This document shows positions 25,967 to 33,596 of a stretch of 64,000 nucleotides of DNA, one piece after another. This stretch comes from JBGTBD01 sp041749475. Lineage in GTDB: Bacteria; Pseudomonadota; Alphaproteobacteria; Rickettsiales; UBA998. Each line of letters begins with the position of its first letter. Position 1 is the first letter of the stretch. The notes beneath the pieces are model-generated. The model saw nothing but the letters and a program-made list of their open reading frames with translations. It had not been told where the DNA came from and made no database searches. The position numbers and the translations under genes were made by a program. The DNA lies in assembly GCA_041749475.1 (NCBI GenBank), contig JBGTBD010000011.1:35100-99099 (forward strand). Direction: 5' to 3'.

Positions 25967-28900
25967 ATGACATTAAAGGCTCGGCTGCTGTCCTATCCCA
26001 CACTGGTTATTCTCTGCCTTAGCGCGGGATGGGTGAGTATTGCGTCGGCGGCGGCGAATATCCCCATCATGCAAGGCAAGGTGCAGGGCGATTACGCGCG
26101 CGCCACCTTCACCTGGCCGACCAACACCAAATTCACCCTGAGCCAGACGGGCAACCAGATCACCATCAGCTTCGACGATGCGGTCACCACTGACCCTTCC
26201 ATCATCGCCCGTTCGCTCTCGCCTTATGTCGTTGGGGCGACGCGTGGGGCGGATAACCGCAAGATCGTCCTCACCATGAATCAGGCTTACCCTGTGCGTA
26301 GCTTCGTCAGCGGCACGACCATCGGGGTGGATGTGCTGCGTATTGATCGGCCCTTGGCCAAGACGCCGCCTGTTCCGCCCGCACCTGCTCCCGTAGTGGA
26401 AGCTAAGCAAGAAACGCCGCCTGCGCCCAAGCCAGCGCCCGTTGTGCCGAAAGAAGTGGCAGCCCCGGCTGCGGTGAAACCGGAAGTGAAGCCAGTGGAA
26501 GCGCCTGCTCCCGTCGAGGTCGCTAAGGCTGCACCCAAAACAGAAACGGTGACACCCGCCGCCACTCCCGCTGAGTGGAAAGAGGGTGCGACGGCGGAGA
26601 AGCAAGCTGCACCCGCCGTGCCTGCTCCCGTAGCAGCGCCTGCGCCTGAGGCAGCACCTGCTCCCGCCGCCAGCCCATTACTGGCAGGCAATCCGGATAT
26701 CCTCAACAGTGCTCGTGCCAAGGCCATCCTCGGTGCAAAAGCGCCGCTCACCACCCCTGCCGCCGTGGAAACGAGCCGCGCGGAAGCGGCGTTGCAGCCC
26801 AAATTCATCCCCACGCCGGAGCAGGAAGCAGCCGCAGCCCGCCAGATGGGTGATTTGTTGAAAGCCGTGCCAGGGGCGAAAGTTCCTGAGGCGGATACAG
26901 CGTCCGAGAAAATGAAAGCGCCTTTGCAAGCCACGGCAGCGCCTGTCGCGGAAGTGACCAGCCTGAACACCCTGCAAGCCGCTCCGACGGAGCCTAGCAC
27001 ACCTGAAGCCGCACCGACAGCACGGACGACCGCGACCGAGAATGCCGCGCCCACTGAGGAAGTCGTTGCCGCAATAGATGAAAATGCCCAGAAACTGACC
27101 GTGTTGCTGGAGAAGGTGCAGAACGATTCCCTCCTCCATTTCCCGTGGAAAGAGCGCGTCGCGGTGGCAGCGTTTACGCGCGGGGATACGCAGTGGATCA
27201 TCTTCAACAAGCCGGCCAACCTCAATATGACCCTGCTGAAGACTGTGCTGCCGCCTTATGTGACGGATATTTCGGCGCGTATCGATAAAGGACATACCAT
27301 CCTTAAGCTCAAGACCAACGTTGCGGTGTCAATGAGTGCCGGGAAGAAGAAGGACAGCTATGAATGGTTCGTCACCCTGTCGCGCCATAACCGCACGCCT
27401 GCCGTGCCCATCACGCCGGAAGTGTTGACGGCTGCGCCGCTGAAACCCAACGTCTTTATCGCAGCACTTGAAACCGCGCCGGAATTCAAGATGGTGGACC
27501 CGGTCATGGGGTCGGAACTCAGCATCATCCCCATCTATGCCTCAGGTCAGGGGATTTTCCCGGAGCGGCGCTTTGTGGATTTCGTGCTACCGCAGACGGC
27601 GCAGGGCATCGTGGTCGAGCCGTTCAGCGACCAGTTGCGCGTCGTCAAGCTGCGTAACGGTATCCGCCTGACCGACAAAGACGGGGTGACGCTGACGCAA
27701 GACCTCCCGCCGATCGATATCGACGCGTTGCTCGCCAACGCCGCCGTCGCCAACTCCCTCTTCCCATACGAGAAATGGAAGATGCCGGATTATCAGGCGT
27801 TCATACGCAAGAAACAGCAATTGCAGCATGACATCGTCAAGGCGAACGATCAGAAAGCCAACCTGCTGCGGCTGGAACTGGCGAAACTGTTTTTCTCCGA
27901 TGGTCGCCATCTGGAGGCACTTGCCATCATCAATATGATCAAGCGGCAAGACCCAAAATTCTATGATGACTACCAGATGGCGGCGCTGCGCGGTGCGGCC
28001 AACTTTATGTTGAACCGTATCGGCGAAGCGGCGGGCGATTTCAACTCCCCTTCCCTTGCCGACGAAACCGAGGTGGAATATTGGAAGCAGATGGCGCAGG
28101 TCATGCTCGACCAGTCGCAGAAGTCCTTACGCTTCGCCAAGTTCGATAAGCAATATGCTAAGGCCTATCCGCCCGATATCCGCCAGAAACTCGCCCTCGT
28201 CGCGGCGGATCAGATGGTGGATAAAAAGAATTTCAACACCGTCTACCGCATTTTCGACATGCTGAACACCGACAAGCAGATGGAGCCGATACAGGAGAAA
28301 GCCGACTTCCTGATCGCCCGTATCATGGCGGAAAAAGGTGACCATAAGCGGGCGGCGGACAAGCTGAATACGCTGATCGAGAATTCCCGCAATGAGTTCC
28401 TCGTCTCCCGCGCGCGGTATCTGCTTTATACGATGCAATATGAAATCGGGGAGATTTCGCGGCCTGAACTCATCGCCAAGCTTGACCAGTTGCGCACCAT
28501 CTGGCGCGGGGATGAGGTGGAGTTGAACACGCTGAAACTGCTAGCCGACCTTTACATCCTCGAAGATAAATATACGGACGGGCTCAGGGCGATGAAGGAC
28601 ATTCTCACCTATTACCCGACCACGCCAGACGCGCCGCAGATCACGCTGAAAATGGCGCAGATATTCACCGAACTGTTTATCAGTGGCAAGGCGGATGATT
28701 TGAAACCGCTGGACGCGCTGGCGCTGTATTACGAGTTCAAGCAACTGACCCCCATCGGCAAACAGGGCGATAAGATGATCCAGAATCTTGCCGACAGGCT
28801 GGCGGGTGTGGACCTCCTCGTCCCCGCCCAGCAATTGTTGCAGCATCAGGTCAGCAATCGGCTGGAGGGCGAGGAACGCAGCCGCGTCGGGGCACGTCTT

Positions 28901-29464
28901 GCGCTGCTCTATCTGTTCGACCGTCAACCGCGTAAGGCGCTCGACGTGCTGGAAGTGACCGGATTCGGCGGTAATCCTGAGAAGCTGGAAACCACACGAC
29001 GTCACCTTGCCGCGCGCGCATACGGACAGAGCGGTCAGGAAGAAAAAGCGCTCGGCATATTGGGTAAGGATTTCAGTGACGACGCCAAGCAGATACGCCT
29101 CGACATCTTCTGGGATAATAAAAATTGGGAGAATGTCGCCTCTTCCGCCGAGGATATGCTGGCTAGCCGTAAGGACATCACCGCGCCGCTGACCGATGCG
29201 GAAACGCAAATCCTCCTCCGCCTCGCGGTCGCCTATAACTTTACGGGGGATACGCTACAGTTGAAATATGTGCGCGATTACTTCCTGCCGTTGATGAAGA
29301 ATAATCCGTACCGTTCGCAGCTTGCCTTCCTCACCAACGTCCGCGCACCGCTGAACCCGGACAACATCAATACGCTGGCCAAAGATATTAGCCAGATAGA
29401 GACCTTCCTTGATGCTTCCCATGATAGTGTGCAGAAGCAGGGCCTGAGCGCGGCGATACAATAA
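25967..29464 (+). CDS. Large periplasmic TPR protein with AMIN-like N terminus, 1165 aa
   Basis: Exported protein of unknown function. A signal peptide (residues 1-29, ending IASAAA) is followed by a beta-rich domain at about 32-125 resembling AMIN domains (ATFTWP, FTLSQTGNQITISF), which bind cell-wall or pilus parts elsewhere. A long Pro/Ala/Glu-rich linker covers about 128-260, with more low-complexity sequence to 370; a second beta domain lies near 380-480. From about 600 to 1110 come helical repeats of TPR type (LLRLELAKLFFSDGRHLEALAI, ALDVLEVTGF). The sigma-54 promoter and place between cheZ and fliP argue for a motility role, perhaps in a wall- or motor-associated scaffold. Its overall plan recalls FimV, but I would not name it so. 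Confidence 0.75.
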   Translation: MTLKARLLSYPTLVILCLSAGWVSIASAAANIPIMQGKVQGDYARATFTWPTNTKFTLSQTGNQITISFDDAVTTDPSIIARSLSPYVVGATRGADNRKIVLTMNQAYPVRSFVSGTTIGVDVLRIDRPLAKTPPVPPAPAPVVEAKQETPPAPKPAPVVPKEVAAPAAVKPEVKPVEAPAPVEVAKAAPKTETVTPAATPAEWKEGATAEKQAAPAVPAPVAAPAPEAAPAPAASPLLAGNPDILNSARAKAILGAKAPLTTPAAVETSRAEAALQPKFIPTPEQEAAAARQMGDLLKAVPGAKVPEADTASEKMKAPLQATAAPVAEVTSLNTLQAAPTEPSTPEAAPTARTTATENAAPTEEVVAAIDENAQKLTVLLEKVQNDSLLHFPWKERVAVAAFTRGDTQWIIFNKPANLNMTLLKTVLPPYVTDISARIDKGHTILKLKTNVAVSMSAGKKKDSYEWFVTLSRHNRTPAVPITPEVLTAAPLKPNVFIAALETAPEFKMVDPVMGSELSIIPIYASGQGIFPERRFVDFVLPQTAQGIVVEPFSDQLRVVKLRNGIRLTDKDGVTLTQDLPPIDIDALLANAAVANSLFPYEKWKMPDYQAFIRKKQQLQHDIVKANDQKANLLRLELAKLFFSDGRHLEALAIINMIKRQDPKFYDDYQMAALRGAANFMLNRIGEAAGDFNSPSLADETEVEYWKQMAQVMLDQSQKSLRFAKFDKQYAKAYPPDIRQKLALVAADQMVDKKNFNTVYRIFDMLNTDKQMEPIQEKADFLIARIMAEKGDHKRAADKLNTLIENSRNEFLVSRARYLLYTMQYEIGEISRPELIAKLDQLRTIWRGDEVELNTLKLLADLYILEDKYTDGLRAMKDILTYYPTTPDAPQITLKMAQIFTELFISGKADDLKPLDALALYYEFKQLTPIGKQGDKMIQNLADRLAGVDLLVPAQQLLQHQVSNRLEGEERSRVGARLALLYLFDRQPRKALDVLEVTGFGGNPEKLETTRRHLAARAYGQSGQEEKALGILGKDFSDDAKQIRLDIFWDNKNWENVASSAEDMLASRKDITAPLTDAETQILLRLAVAYNFTGDTLQLKYVRDYFLPLMKNNPYRSQLAFLTNVRAPLNPDNINTLAKDISQIETFLDASHDSVQKQGLSAAIQ

Positions 29465-29473
29465 GATATTATT

Positions 29474-29555
29474 TCCCCTGCTCGGCCTACTGGCCTGCGC
29501 AATGGGTGTTCGCATTCGCTCACCGCTCAGGGCTGGCTCGTCTTGTAACCTCCGT
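29474..29555. repeat. Family C repeat, copy 1
   Basis: Begins CCCTGCTCGGCCTACTGG and contains CACCGCTCAGGGCTGGCTCG, shared with the copies near 33352 and 38454. It directly follows the TPR protein gene. This copy is more diverged in its first half. Family B, D and A elements are similarly placed in non-coding gaps. Confidence 0.65.
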
Positions 29556-29562
29556 CCTAGCT

Positions 29563-29708
29563 CCCTCACCCGAAACGCAAGGGCGTTTCGACCTCTCCCG
29601 GTGGGAGAGGTGATTCTACCATGTATCTATTTCATTTGGAGGGTTGATGTGGGACATAGCCTCTCCCACCGGGAGAGGCCGGAATGGCGCAGCCATTCCG
29701 GGTGAGGG
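29563..29708. repeat. Family D long palindrome
   Basis: Outer arms CCCTCACCCG and CGGGTGAGGG are exact inverted copies 146 bp apart. Inside are two CTCTCCC / GGGAGAG hairpins, an AAACGC-AAGG-GCGTTT stem and an AATGGC-GCA-GCCATT stem. The whole could fold as one cruciform. Similar sequences are widespread in alphaproteobacterial genomes. Confidence 0.7.
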
Positions 29709-29742
29709 CTGGAGGCCTGCTTGCCTCGCATCACTACACTAT

Positions 29743-29814
29743 TGTCACCCTGAACTTGTTTCAGGGTCTATGTCGAGTAGAGATATGGATGCTGAAACGA
29801 GTTCAGCATGACAA
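29743..29814. repeat. Family A palindromic repeat, copy 2
   Basis: Carries ACCCTGAACTTGTTTCAGGGT, a spacer GTCGAGTAGAGATAT, and ATGCTGAAACGAGTTCAGCAT. It has the same orientation as copy 1. It lies between the convergent TPR protein gene and fliP. Confidence 0.8.
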
Positions 29815-29832
29815 AAAAGGGAATTGGGAAAC

Positions 29833-30666
29833 TTAGCCGCCCGGCCCGAAGCTTTTCACGAGGCTTCCCGCCACCAGATACCAGCCATCCACCAGCACGA
29901 AGAAGATCAGCTTGAACGGTAGCGAGATGATGATCGGGGGGAGCATCATCATCCCCATCGCCATCAGGGTGGAGGCGATCAGCATGTCGATGATGAGGAA
30001 CGGGACGAAGAGTAGGAAGCCTATCTCGAAGGCGCGTTTGAGTTCGGAGATCATGAAGGCGGGGATGAGGACGCGGAACGGGGTTGCCTCAGGCGTGGCC
30101 ACTTTCAGGTCGGGAACCATGTCCATGAAGAGGGCAATATCCTTATCGCGCGTGTGGGCCAGCATGAAGGTGTGGAACGGGCGGGTGGAGAGTTCCAGCG
30201 CCTGTTCTTCCGAGATTTCCTCATTCACATAGGGCAGGACCCCGTCCTTATACGCCTTATCAAACACCGGGGCCATGATGAAGAGGGTGAGGAACAGTGC
30301 CAGCCCGATTAACACCTGATTGGGCGGGGTTTGTTGCGTACCGATTGCCATACGCAGGAGCGAGAGGACGACGATGATACGCGAGAAGGATGTCACCATG
30401 ATAAGGATGGACGGCGCGAGGGAGAGGATCGTCATCAGCGCCATCAACTGGATGATGCGCGAGGTGGAGGAACGATCCCCCAGATCGTCGAGGTCCAGCG
30501 AGAGGCTTTGCGCGCTAGCTATATCGGGCAGGAAGATGAGGCCCAGCGTCAATGCGCCCAGCAAAAGCGAAAGCGTGATGAACACAGCCTTCCGCGCTTT
30601 GCTGCGGTTCGCGCGCGCGTCATCCGTGTTGCGGGCGAGAAGCAATCTATTCAGGCGTTGTCGCAT
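29833..30666 (-). CDS. fliP: Flagellar export gate protein FliP
   Basis: Part of the FliP5-FliQ4-FliR1 export gate of the flagellar type III secretion system in the inner membrane. The 277 residues have an N-terminal hydrophobic segment near 28-50, then the conserved LMALMTILSLAPSILIMVTSF block, GTQQTPPNQVLIGLALFLTLF, a periplasmic loop, and two C-terminal helices with FELGF-like AFEIGFLLF and MGMMMLPP. The start overlaps fliO by 20 bases; about 20 basic residues precede the first helix. It is the last gene of the leftward csrA-led operon. Confidence 0.96.
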   Translation of the reverse strand: MRQRLNRLLLARNTDDARANRSKARKAVFITLSLLLGALTLGLIFLPDIASAQSLSLDLDDLGDRSSTSRIIQLMALMTILSLAPSILIMVTSFSRIIVVLSLLRMAIGTQQTPPNQVLIGLALFLTLFIMAPVFDKAYKDGVLPYVNEEISEEQALELSTRPFHTFMLAHTRDKDIALFMDMVPDLKVATPEATPFRVLIPAFMISELKRAFEIGFLLFVPFLIIDMLIASTLMAMGMMMLPPIIISLPFKLIFFVLVDGWYLVAGSLVKSFGPGG

Positions 30667-30946
30667 CCGTCACCGGCTCCCGTGCTTCTAGGTAGGTATC
30701 GATCAAGGTCTCGTTGGTCTGACCTAATAGCATGACATAATGGCTTTGGCCACGGCGGACTATCACCATACGGCGTTTGGGGTCAAGGAAGAGGCTCTCC
30801 ACCACCTCCATCGTCGGCTGGCCTTTACCTGCTCGCGCATACCGCTCATGCAGGCCGAAGCGTTTGACCAGCCACGCGAGGGCGTACATCAGCGCAAGGA
30901 CGAATGCGAACGAGGCCAGTACCCGGACGAGGTTGACTTCATCCAT
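30647..30946 (-). CDS. fliO: Flagellar biosynthesis protein FliO
   Basis: Small membrane protein that helps assemble the FliP ring. The 99 residues have one N-terminal helix (LVRVLASFAFVLALMYALAWLV) and a short cytosolic domain with the family segment VVESLFLDPKRRMVIVRRG and HYVMLLGQTNETLI. It is followed by fliP with a 20-base overlap and preceded by one base from the unknown 118-residue gene. Confidence 0.92.
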   Translation of the reverse strand: MDEVNLVRVLASFAFVLALMYALAWLVKRFGLHERYARAGKGQPTMEVVESLFLDPKRRMVIVRRGQSHYVMLLGQTNETLIDTYLEAREPVTDATTPE

Positions 30947-30947
30947 A

Positions 30948-31304
30948 TTAGTTCTGGCTCTCTTCGTCTTCGACGATGCGCGGCGTCATCACGTCGGATT
31001 TTGCGTAAGCCTGATGGGCGCGGCGGTTAGCGTCCACGGAATTGAGCTGGTCGGCAATCTTCGCTTTATGCTCTTCCATCACCTTCTTCAGCAAATCAAG
31101 CTGGGTGACCATCGTGTCCATACGGCCCAAATACTCACGCGTGGCCTCCTGCGGCAGGCTCATCACCTCGTTGCAGATCGCAGCAACTTTCTGGTCAAGG
31201 CCTTCGAGTTTCAGGTATTCTTCCTTGTCGAGGATTTCCATCGCGTCGCGGATGTAATTCTCCACTTCCTCGAATAATTCATCGACCGTCAATGCCCTGC
31301 ACAT
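30948..31304 (-). CDS. Unknown helical protein of the flagellar operon, 118 aa
   Basis: No family recognised with confidence. The protein is soluble, acidic and almost wholly helical, with heptad-like spacing at about residues 10-85 (LFEEVENYIRDAMEIL, MVTQLDLLKKVMEEH). Its size and composition resemble the FlgN/FliT export chaperones. It lies between the FlhB-C-like gene (gap 4 bases) and fliO (gap 1 base), so it is translated with export components. An export chaperone is plausible, but the sequence alone does not show it. Confidence 0.75.
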   Translation of the reverse strand: MCRALTVDELFEEVENYIRDAMEILDKEEYLKLEGLDQKVAAICNEVMSLPQEATREYLGRMDTMVTQLDLLKKVMEEHKAKIADQLNSVDANRRAHQAYAKSDVMTPRIVEDEESQN

Positions 31305-31308
31305 ACCC

Positions 31309-31683
31309 CTACTCCTTGTCCTGTTGCCGGGGGTCGCCGTAGATGGCGTTCATCCGGTAGACGTAATTGAGAATTTCCGCGACGGCGGCGAAGGCTTCGA
31401 GCGGGATGATGGAATCGACCTCCATCGCGCCCAGAATATCCACCAGTTCCTTATCCTCTCTTACCCTGACCCCGCTGGCAAAGGCAAGCGCCAGTATTTT
31501 TTCGGCGATTTCGCCCTTCCCCGTGGCGACGATGCGGGGGGCGTCATCCGCCTCCTTATCGAAGGATAATGCCACTGCCTGGGTAATTCTTGCCGGGTGC
31601 GAAGCCGATGCGGGTACGCGCGCGGCCTGCTCGGTCACGTCGAACAGGGAACCGGCTGGCAGACTGTCTTTTTCAAACTCCAT
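31309..31683 (-). CDS. FlhB C-terminal-domain-like protein
   Basis: Corresponds to the cytosolic C-terminal part of FlhB without its membrane domain. Residues 38-115 (AVALSFDKEADDAPRIVATG, then ILALAFASGVRVREDKELVD, IPLEAFAAVAEILNYVY) align with FlhB after its cleavage site. The NPTH autocleavage motif is replaced by HPARITQ, so it is already the cut form. Such FlhX/FhlB proteins can support export partly in place of the FlhB C domain in some bacteria. A full-length flhB lies at 34694-35851. It is the second gene of the csrA-led operon. Confidence 0.88.
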   Translation of the reverse strand: MEFEKDSLPAGSLFDVTEQAARVPASASHPARITQAVALSFDKEADDAPRIVATGKGEIAEKILALAFASGVRVREDKELVDILGAMEVDSIIPLEAFAAVAEILNYVYRMNAIYGDPRQQDKE

Positions 31684-31722
31684 CCGTTCACAAACGCAAG
31701 AAGCGTTCCATTTGGCTGGTTT

Positions 31723-31971
31723 CTATTCTTTATTGAGGTGGGGAGCCTCGAAATCGAGCTCCAGATCGTGCAGATCGTCCAGCAGGCCGCCATCCGCCGC
31801 CGCCTGGTTCTCTTCCGAGATTTTATCGTAAATCTCCTTACGGAGCACGCTGGCATCGGCCGGGAAATTGAAGCCTATCTTCACCGAGCGGCCGCGTACC
31901 TCTACCACCGTCAACTCAATATTATTGTTGATGATGATCGATTCGCCGACTTTTCTGGAGAGGTAAAGCAT
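31723..31971 (-). CDS. csrA: RNA-binding regulator CsrA with extended tail
   Basis: Post-transcriptional regulator that binds GGA motifs near ribosome sites and often controls flagellin or motility genes. The first 55 residues are the CsrA fold (MLYLSRKVGESIIINNNIEL, VVEVRGRSVKIGF, VLRKEIYDKI). The 82 residues exceed the usual 60-75; the extra acidic tail (GGLLDDLHDLELDFEAP) is unlike standard CsrA. No Shine-Dalgarno sequence is visible. It is the first gene of the leftward operon with the FlhB-like protein, fliO and fliP, and is divergent from flgB. No fliW is in the window. Confidence 0.92.
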   Translation of the reverse strand: MLYLSRKVGESIIINNNIELTVVEVRGRSVKIGFNFPADASVLRKEIYDKISEENQAAADGGLLDDLHDLELDFEAPHLNKE

Positions 31972-31974
31972 AAA

Positions 31975-31991
31975 CTGGCACTAGTTTTGTA
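31975..31991 (+). promoter_or_regulatory. Sigma-54-like site toward flgB
   Basis: CTGGCACTAGTTTTGTA has the full TGGCAC -24 block and TTG at -12, but GT replaces the usual GC at ten-base spacing. It points toward flgB, about 150 bases from the ATG. The mismatch in the -12 pair makes activity uncertain. Confidence 0.35.
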
Positions 31992-32078
31992 TATAAGGGT
32001 TAGAACAGTGATACGCGAGGCAGGCAGAATTAGCAAATACAAGTCGAACAGAGCCGGGACAGGGATGTAGCTTAATCG

Positions 32079-32086
32079 TTAACCAT
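32079..32086 (+). promoter_or_regulatory. CtrA-like half site before flgB
   Basis: TTAACCAT is the classic CtrA half-site. A second TTAA lies three bases upstream, and TAAAC follows at near-correct distance, so a degenerate full site is possible. It sits about 50 bases before flgB in the gap shared with csrA. Confidence 0.35.
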
Positions 32087-32133
32087 TGTAAACCAGCCAC
32101 CGACGCAGAGTAAGAAACATAAAAGGTAGTAAG

Positions 32134-32538
32134 ATGGATTATTCGGATATCAAACTCATGTCGCTGATGAAGGTCAAAATGGCCTATCACGCTCAGAATC
32201 AGGACATCCTTTCCCAGAACATTGCCAATGCGGATACGCCGGGCTATCGCGCCAAGCAGTTGAAGCCGCTCGATTTCGGTCGTCTGGCGCTGGATGAGTC
32301 CCGCCGTCTGGAGATGAAAGCCACCTCGCCTGAGCATCAATCCAGCCAGCGCGCACCGGAGACCTTCCGTGAAGTGAAGGCACGCAAGACCTACGAGACC
32401 ACGCCCGTGAAGAATAACGTGGCACTGGAAGAGCAGATGGCGCAAGTGGCCTATAATAGCCATGAGTATCAGCTCACCACCAATCTCTATCGCAAGACTG
32501 CGGCCCTGTTCCGCATCGCTATCAACGGCAACCAGTAG
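32134..32538 (+). CDS. flgB: Flagellar proximal rod protein FlgB
   Basis: Rod subunit joining the MS ring to the rod, exported by the flagellar type III system. The 134 residues start MDYSDIKLMSLMKVKMAYHA and carry the rod-hook signature NIANADTPGYRAKQLKPLDF near residue 30; the C-terminal half has the helical LEEQMAQVAYNSHEYQL and the AALFRIAI end seen in FlgB. It leads flgB-flgC-fliE-fliQ-fliR-flhB, the usual alphaproteobacterial order. Its upstream gap holds the CtrA-like and sigma-54-like sites. Confidence 0.96.
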   Translation: MDYSDIKLMSLMKVKMAYHAQNQDILSQNIANADTPGYRAKQLKPLDFGRLALDESRRLEMKATSPEHQSSQRAPETFREVKARKTYETTPVKNNVALEEQMAQVAYNSHEYQLTTNLYRKTAALFRIAINGNQ

Positions 32539-32549
32539 GAGTATAGACC

Positions 32550-32960
32550 ATGCCGCAGTTGACTAATTCCCTTTATATCGCCGCCTCGGGTATGAAAGCG
32601 CAAAGCGACCGTCTGCGTATCGTCTCGGAGAATATCGCCAACACCAGTTCAACGGGCACGGCTCCCGGCGCTGACCCGTACCGCCGCAAGACCATCTCGT
32701 TCAAGAGTGAACTGGACCGCAAGATGGGCACGGATATGGTCAAGGTCAGTGACTACGGTGAGGATAACAGTAATTTCGTACTGAAATACGACCCGTCCCA
32801 CCCGGCGGCCAATGAGCAGGGCTACGTGAAGATGCCCAACGTCAACCCGCTGATCGAACTGGTCGATATGCGTGAGGCGCGCCGCGCGTATGAAGCCAAT
32901 ATCGGCGTGGTGGATGTTTCCAAGAGCATGCTCTCACAAACAGTTAACATGCTACGATAA
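32550..32960 (+). CDS. flgC: Flagellar proximal rod protein FlgC
   Basis: Rod subunit stacked on FlgB. The 136 residues have the N-terminal AASGMKAQSDRLRIVSENIA coiled-coil half and the C-terminal YEANIGVVDVSKSMLSQTVN half that pair in the assembled rod. NTSSTGTAPGADPYRRK and VKMPNVNPLIELVDM are typical FlgC segments. AGGAG precedes the ATG, 11 bases after the flgB stop. Confidence 0.97.
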   Translation: MPQLTNSLYIAASGMKAQSDRLRIVSENIANTSSTGTAPGADPYRRKTISFKSELDRKMGTDMVKVSDYGEDNSNFVLKYDPSHPAANEQGYVKMPNVNPLIELVDMREARRAYEANIGVVDVSKSMLSQTVNMLR

Positions 32961-32998
32961 ATCTGCTATACTTAGCATTCAGCAAATGAGGTAATAAC

Positions 32999-33340
32999 AT
33001 GGCCGATATCGAACTCTCCAAAGCGGTGAACGCGTACTCCAATACGTCGCGCATGAAACCACTCGGCAACGGAATGGACGAGGATGCGCTCTATCTCCCC
33101 GGCGAATCACCTGCTGACCTCAAGCCGGAATTCTCCGATGCGCTGGGTGCGGCGATGGATAAATCCCGCAAGACCGAATATATCGGCGAAAGCATGAGTG
33201 CCAAAGCCATCGCGGGCAAAGCGGAACTGCACGATCTCGTCACCGCTGTCACTAACGCGGAGTTGACGCTGCAAACCGTCGTCGCCATCCGTGACCGGGT
33301 CGTGACCGCGTATCAGGATATTGCAAGGATGCCGATTTAA
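32999..33340 (+). CDS. fliE: Flagellar MS-ring/rod junction protein FliE
   Basis: Forms the collar between the FliF ring and the rod and is an early export substrate. The 113 residues have a variable N-terminal half (DALYLPGESPADLKPEF) and the conserved helical C-terminal half (AELHDLVTAVTNAELTLQTV, AIRDRVVTAYQDIARMPI). ATGAGGTAAT precedes the start. It lies 38 bases after flgC. A 256-base gap with family C and A repeats separates it from fliQ. Confidence 0.95.
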   Translation: MADIELSKAVNAYSNTSRMKPLGNGMDEDALYLPGESPADLKPEFSDALGAAMDKSRKTEYIGESMSAKAIAGKAELHDLVTAVTNAELTLQTVVAIRDRVVTAYQDIARMPI

Positions 33341-33351
33341 GGGGTTGTTTG

Positions 33352-33434
33352 TTTGCCCTACTCGCGCTACTGCGCTACGCAATAGCCGTTCACTCCGTTC
33401 ACCGCTCAGGGCTGGCTCGGTCTCCTGACCTCGC
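33352..33434. repeat. Family C repeat, copy 2
   Basis: Reads TTTGCCCTACTCGCGCTACT and CGCTACGCAATAGCCGTTCA, then CACCGCTCAGGGCTGGCTCG and ending CTGACCTCG. It is closely followed by a family A element. It lies inside the flagellar operon between fliE and fliQ. Confidence 0.75.
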
Positions 33435-33449
33435 ATAACTAATAATTAC

Positions 33450-33519
33450 TGTCATGCTGAACTTGTTTCAGCATCCATCTGTCCACTTGCCATAGACCCT
33501 GAAACAAGCTCAGGGTGAC
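33450..33519. repeat. Family A palindromic repeat, copy 3
   Basis: Inverted relative to copies 1 and 2: ATGCTGAACTTGTTTCAGCAT comes first and CCTGAAACAAGCTCAGG second. It lies between fliE and fliQ and would form hairpins in a read-through flagellar message. Confidence 0.8.
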
Positions 33520-33596
33520 TCTATTAGTAAAATCCACCCTCGGCTCTGCATGACAAACCGAATTTAATTTGCTAGAGTCCGCGCACAAGGAGTGCC

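Larger units (their letters stand above)
29465..29832. other. 368-bp repeat-filled intergenic region
   Basis: The convergent gap between the TPR protein gene and fliP holds a family C element, a 146-bp family D palindrome and a family A element in a row. I see no coding sequence. The hairpins probably end transcription from both sides, but none has a clean U-tract. Confidence 0.7.

Noticed and set aside
26287..27225. 312-codon open frame opposite the Pro/Ala-rich linker of the TPR protein
   Set aside because: Ala/Gly/Thr-rich antisense reading of a GC-rich low-complexity segment; no start signal and the sense frame is clearly coding.
29465..29832. CRISPR-like array in the repeat-rich gap
   Set aside because: The repeats are different families of palindromes, not equal repeats with spacers, and no cas gene is near.
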